Positions 33,230 through 35,386 of a stretch of 35,386 bases of DNA are shown here, one piece after another. Source of the stretch: Rubrivivax gelatinosus (GTDB lineage Bacteria; Pseudomonadota; Gammaproteobacteria; Burkholderiales; Burkholderiaceae_C); contig NZ_SLXD01000023.1 of the NCBI RefSeq assembly GCF_004340905.1, positions 1 to 35,386 of the forward strand, written 5' to 3'. The notes below the pieces were generated by a model that saw only the letters and a program-made list of their open reading frames with translations, did not search any database and was not told where the DNA came from. Every line of letters begins with the position of its first letter. Within the stretch, counting starts at the first letter, position 1. The translations under genes were made by a program, and so were the position numbers.

Positions 33230-34582
33230 GTGGCAGCAAGCAATCGATCGGTAGCCCGCAGTGCACTGCGACTGACACATCCCAACGCCGCCGGCATCGA
33301 CATCGGCAGCGCCAGCCACTACGTGGCCGTGCCGCCGGATCGCGACGACGAGCCGGTGCGCGAGTTCGCTTCGTTCACCGGCGACCTGCTGCGTCTGGCC
33401 GACTGGCTGGCCGCGTGCGGTGTGGACACTGTGGCGACGGAGTCCACCGGGGTGTACCGGATCCCGCTCTTCGAACTGCTCAGCACGCGCGGCTTTACGG
33501 TGCTGCTGGTCAACGCCCGCCACGTCAAGAATGTCTCGGGCCGCAAGAGCGACGTGCTGGACTGCCAGTGGCTGCAGCAGCTCATGAGCTACGGCCTGCT
33601 GCGCGGCGCCTTCCGGCCCGACGAGCAGGTGTGCGTGCTGCGAGCGCTCGCGCGTCAGCGCCACTCGCTGCTGCGCACCCAATCGCGCTGCGTGCAGCAC
33701 ATGCAAAAGGCCCTGGTGCAGATGAACATCCAGTTGGCCAACGTCATCGCCGACGTCGCCGGCGCCAGCGGCCAGGCGATCCTTCGTGCCATCGTCACCG
33801 GCCAACGCGACCCGCTGATGCTCGCGGCCTTGAAGAACACCCGTGTTCGCGCCAGCGACGAAGACATCGCCCGCAGCCTGCACGGCAACTGGCGCGACGA
33901 GCACCTGTTCGCACTGCGCAAGGCCCTCGACGCGTTCGACTTCTGCGGCCAGCAACTGCAACAGTGCGACGACGAGATCGAGGCTCAGCTCGACAAGCTG
34001 CACATCACGCGCGTCGAGCCCGAGCGCGGCAAAAAGCGCAGCAAGGCCCGCAATGCGCCCAAGTTCGACCTGCGCACGCGGCTGTTCCAGATGTGCGGCG
34101 TGGACCTCACACGCATCGACGGCGTGGACGTGACGACCGCGCTGGTGGTGGTCTCCGAGGCCGGCACCGACATGAGCAAGTTCCCCAGCGACAAGCACTT
34201 CGCATCCTGGATGGGCCTGTGCCCGGGCACCAAGATCACCGGCGGCAAGGTCATGAGCGGCAAGACCCGTCCCACGGCCAACCGCGCCGCTCAAGCGCTG
34301 CGGCTGGCGGCCGCGGCGCTGCGCACCAGCCAGTCGGCGCTGGGCGCGTACTACCGGCGCTTGTGCGCCCGCATGGACAAGGCCAAGGCCATCACGGCGG
34401 CCGCGCACAAGCTCGCCCGGCTGATCTACAACCTGCTCAGCAAGGGCCAGGAGTACACCGATCAAGGTCAGGCCTACTACGAGGAGCGATACCGCCAGCG
34501 TGTGCTGCACAACCTGCAGCGCAAGGCGCAGCGGCTCGGCATGGCGCTCATTCCGGTCACGCCTGACTCAGCCACCGCCTAG
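33230..34582 (+). CDS. IS110-family transposase (DEDD recombinase)
   Basis: From GTG 33230, with GGAGG six bases before it, there are 450 residues. The N-terminal RuvC-like DEDD domain shows Asp24 (AGIDIGSASH), Glu71 (VATESTGVY), and Asp108 and Asp111 (SDVLDCQW). The C-terminal Tnp_20 part has ITGGKVMSGKTRPTANRAAQ with Ser343, the likely nucleophile. A basic linker (GKKRSKARNAPK) lies between. It is longer than the compact IS110 enzymes of about 330 residues. Earlier starts at 33170, 33215 and 33218 are open but have poorer ribosome-binding sites. No frameshift is seen, so it is probably active. Confidence 0.9.
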   Translation: MAASNRSVARSALRLTHPNAAGIDIGSASHYVAVPPDRDDEPVREFASFTGDLLRLADWLAACGVDTVATESTGVYRIPLFELLSTRGFTVLLVNARHVKNVSGRKSDVLDCQWLQQLMSYGLLRGAFRPDEQVCVLRALARQRHSLLRTQSRCVQHMQKALVQMNIQLANVIADVAGASGQAILRAIVTGQRDPLMLAALKNTRVRASDEDIARSLHGNWRDEHLFALRKALDAFDFCGQQLQQCDDEIEAQLDKLHITRVEPERGKKRSKARNAPKFDLRTRLFQMCGVDLTRIDGVDVTTALVVVSEAGTDMSKFPSDKHFASWMGLCPGTKITGGKVMSGKTRPTANRAAQALRLAAAALRTSQSALGAYYRRLCARMDKAKAITAAAHKLARLIYNLLSKGQEYTDQGQAYYEERYRQRVLHNLQRKAQRLGMALIPVTPDSATA

Positions 34583-34602
34583 AAAAACTCCGCCTGCATC
34601 AA

Positions 34603-35079
34603 TCACTTGGGAGGAGTTTCTTGAGAGGCCGCACCGGCGTGCCGCAGTATGGTGACAGAAACATTGAACTTCTCGTTTCCAGGCATTTGGCCTGAATCGC
34701 GGCCAATGATGTCGAACCCAGCTTTGCGATACGCGCAGATTGCGGCTTCGTTCCCGTCAAGAACCTCCGCGCAAAGTGAAGTCTTCGTCTCCCCTAGCGC
34801 CGCGTGAATCAGCGCAGTACCCACGCCTCTTCCGTAGATTTGGGGATCAACGTACAACCATGCTAACTCTTCGGTTGTGAACGCCACGAAACCAACGACG
34901 ACGCTATCGATTTCCGCTACCCGAATTGTGTACTCGTGAAAGCCTTCATTTTCAGCTGTTTGCTCTAGTGTCAGGTAGGCGGATTCTAAACGTGCAGCCT
35001 CCAATTCATCACGTCTGGCTGAATCATGGATCTGACAGACTCTATCCCAGTCGTCAGCGGTGTAAGGGCGGATGATCAT
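34603..35079 (-). CDS. GNAT-family N-acetyltransferase (cassette-borne)
   Basis: The 158-residue protein is a GNAT enzyme: MIIRPYTADDWDRVCQIHDS at the start, VVGFVAFTTEELAWLYVDPQ and then IYGRGVGTALIHAAL, the acetyl-CoA-binding loop, and NEAAICAYRKAGFDIIGRDS at the end. Substrate unknown. It is AT-richer than host genes. Its ATG lies 14 bases after a GTTAGGC core on the same strand. Its stop is close to the IS110 right end, whose insertion parted it from its attC. Confidence 0.88.
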   Translation of the reverse strand: MIIRPYTADDWDRVCQIHDSARRDELEAARLESAYLTLEQTAENEGFHEYTIRVAEIDSVVVGFVAFTTEELAWLYVDPQIYGRGVGTALIHAALGETKTSLCAEVLDGNEAAICAYRKAGFDIIGRDSGQMPGNEKFNVSVTILRHAGAASQETPPK

Positions 35080-35093
35080 GGCGTGGGTGTGCG

Positions 35094-35100
35094 GCCTAAC
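35094..35100 (-). other. Integron core site GTTAGGC before the GNAT cassette
   Basis: Plus strand GCCTAAC; minus strand GTTAGGC, a perfect GTTRRRY core, 14 bases before the GNAT ATG. It is what remains of the attC or attI site that joined this cassette to the preceding unit. No R'' or L'' counterpart is visible upstream, where sequence of the IS1182-like element starts. Confidence 0.6.
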
Positions 35101-35110
35101 GAAGCTGTAG

Positions 35111-35150
35111 AAAAACCCCGCCGCGGCGGCAGCCGGCCTGACCGGCGGGG
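35111..35150 (-). terminator. Hairpin with T run on the minus strand
   Basis: CCCCGCCG (35116-35123) and CGGCGGGG (35143-35150) can pair, and on the minus strand the stem is followed by TTTTT (35115-35111). The loop contains further GC pairs. It could be a terminator shielding the cassette side or part of the end of the IS1182-like element. Confidence 0.45.
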
Positions 35151-35276
35151 CATGCCGCACCAGCGCCGTTGATCTGTCTCTTCATGCGCCTCCCTCGGCG
35201 TTCTGGGTTCGCCGCAGCCTATCGACGGGGCATGAGGCTTGCAAGCTCTGCCGTCATCCTCCCGACCGTCACCGCG

Positions 35277-35386
35277 ATGGCCCGATACCGCCCCGTCGAC
35301 AACCAGCCGTGTTTCCTGCCGGTGGTGCTGGCCGAGCAGTTGCTGCCCGGCTCCTTCGAGTTCGCGCTCAATCATCTGGTCGACTC
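35277..35386 (+). CDS. IS1182-like transposase, N-terminal fragment at window edge
   Basis: ATG 35277 opens a frame that runs off the window: MARYRPVDNQPCFLPVVLAE then QLLPGSFEFALNHLVDS. This matches the start of IS1182-family transposases (MxxxxPxD...LLPVxxxEQxxPGxFExAxxxLVD). Only 36 residues are visible, so intactness is unknown. With the relic at 32002 it brackets the cassette region. Confidence 0.7.
   Translation, partial: MARYRPVDNQPCFLPVVLAEQLLPGSFEFALNHLVD

Larger units (their letters stand above)
32955..34595 (+). mobile_element. IS110-family insertion sequence
   Basis: Ends are inferred, not proven. Cassette-like sequence stops at GTTAG (32955), and the other side resumes at GCATCA (34596), next to the GNAT stop. 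GCGGAGT (32955-32961) at the left matches ACTCCGC (34587-34593) at the right as a short, slightly subterminal inverted repeat. Dinucleotide GC occurs at both junctions, as expected for IS110 recombination with a 2-bp core. Size is 1.64 kb: about 270 bp of non-coding left end, then the transposase, then 13 bp. Confidence 0.65.

Noticed and set aside
35076..35375. A minus-strand frame opposite the IS1182-like transposase start
   Set aside because: It lies antisense to a recognisable transposase N-terminus and has no domain.

Overview
The window looks like the chromosome of a high-GC betaproteobacterium of the order Burkholderiales, perhaps of the Rubrivivax/Leptothrix/Ideonella type. This is inferred from the strong G/C third-position bias, the sdhCDABE-gltA order with a GntR gene upstream and mdh divergent, the long AcnB-type aconitase and the generally beta-proteobacterial gene set. 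I see no tRNA, rRNA or CRISPR array.

Positions 1-11.9 kb form a TCA-cycle island. It starts with the end of sucD. A minus-strand operon then runs gntR, sdhC, sdhD, sdhA, sdhB, sdhE, gltA and probably an HDOD gene. Divergent from it are mdh, a CitE-like lyase and acnB. Near-identical palindromes (GTCTTAyATAAGAC followed by ACATAA) lie between gntR and mdh and again before acnB, so the HutC-type GntR protein probably coordinates mdh, itself and acnB, and possibly sdh-gltA.

Positions 11.9-13.6 kb hold a lower-GC pair: a secreted protein ending in CNGCHG (a CXXCH motif) and an overlapping three-helix membrane protein. Then follow housekeeping and metabolic genes: PBP1A, an orphan ParA/MinD-like ATPase, a class IV aminotransferase translationally coupled to a sulfotransferase-like gene, exonuclease I, a phasin-like protein, an Acg-type nitroreductase lipoprotein and a glutathione transferase.

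Positions 22.6-32 kb are a mosaic of accessory genes: a PIG-L deacetylase between two gene relics, a VOC protein, a blue-light BLUF gene with a catalytic EAL gene four bases downstream, a sulfotransferase, a VIT1/CCC1-type transporter, DUF1643, small membrane proteins, a MOSC protein behind a run of 16 G (minus strand), a methyltransferase and a PlsC-like acyltransferase.

Positions 32-35.4 kb are the most unusual part. They look like a remnant of an integron cassette array with no integrase in view. A lipoprotein cassette is followed by a 59-bp attC site, and a GNAT cassette is preceded by a GTTAGGC core. The attC between them is split by a 1.64-kb IS110-family element inserted in its core site. 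That element has a roughly 270-bp non-coding left end where a bridge RNA would be expected. The array is bracketed by the 3' relic of one IS1182-like transposase and the 5' start of another.
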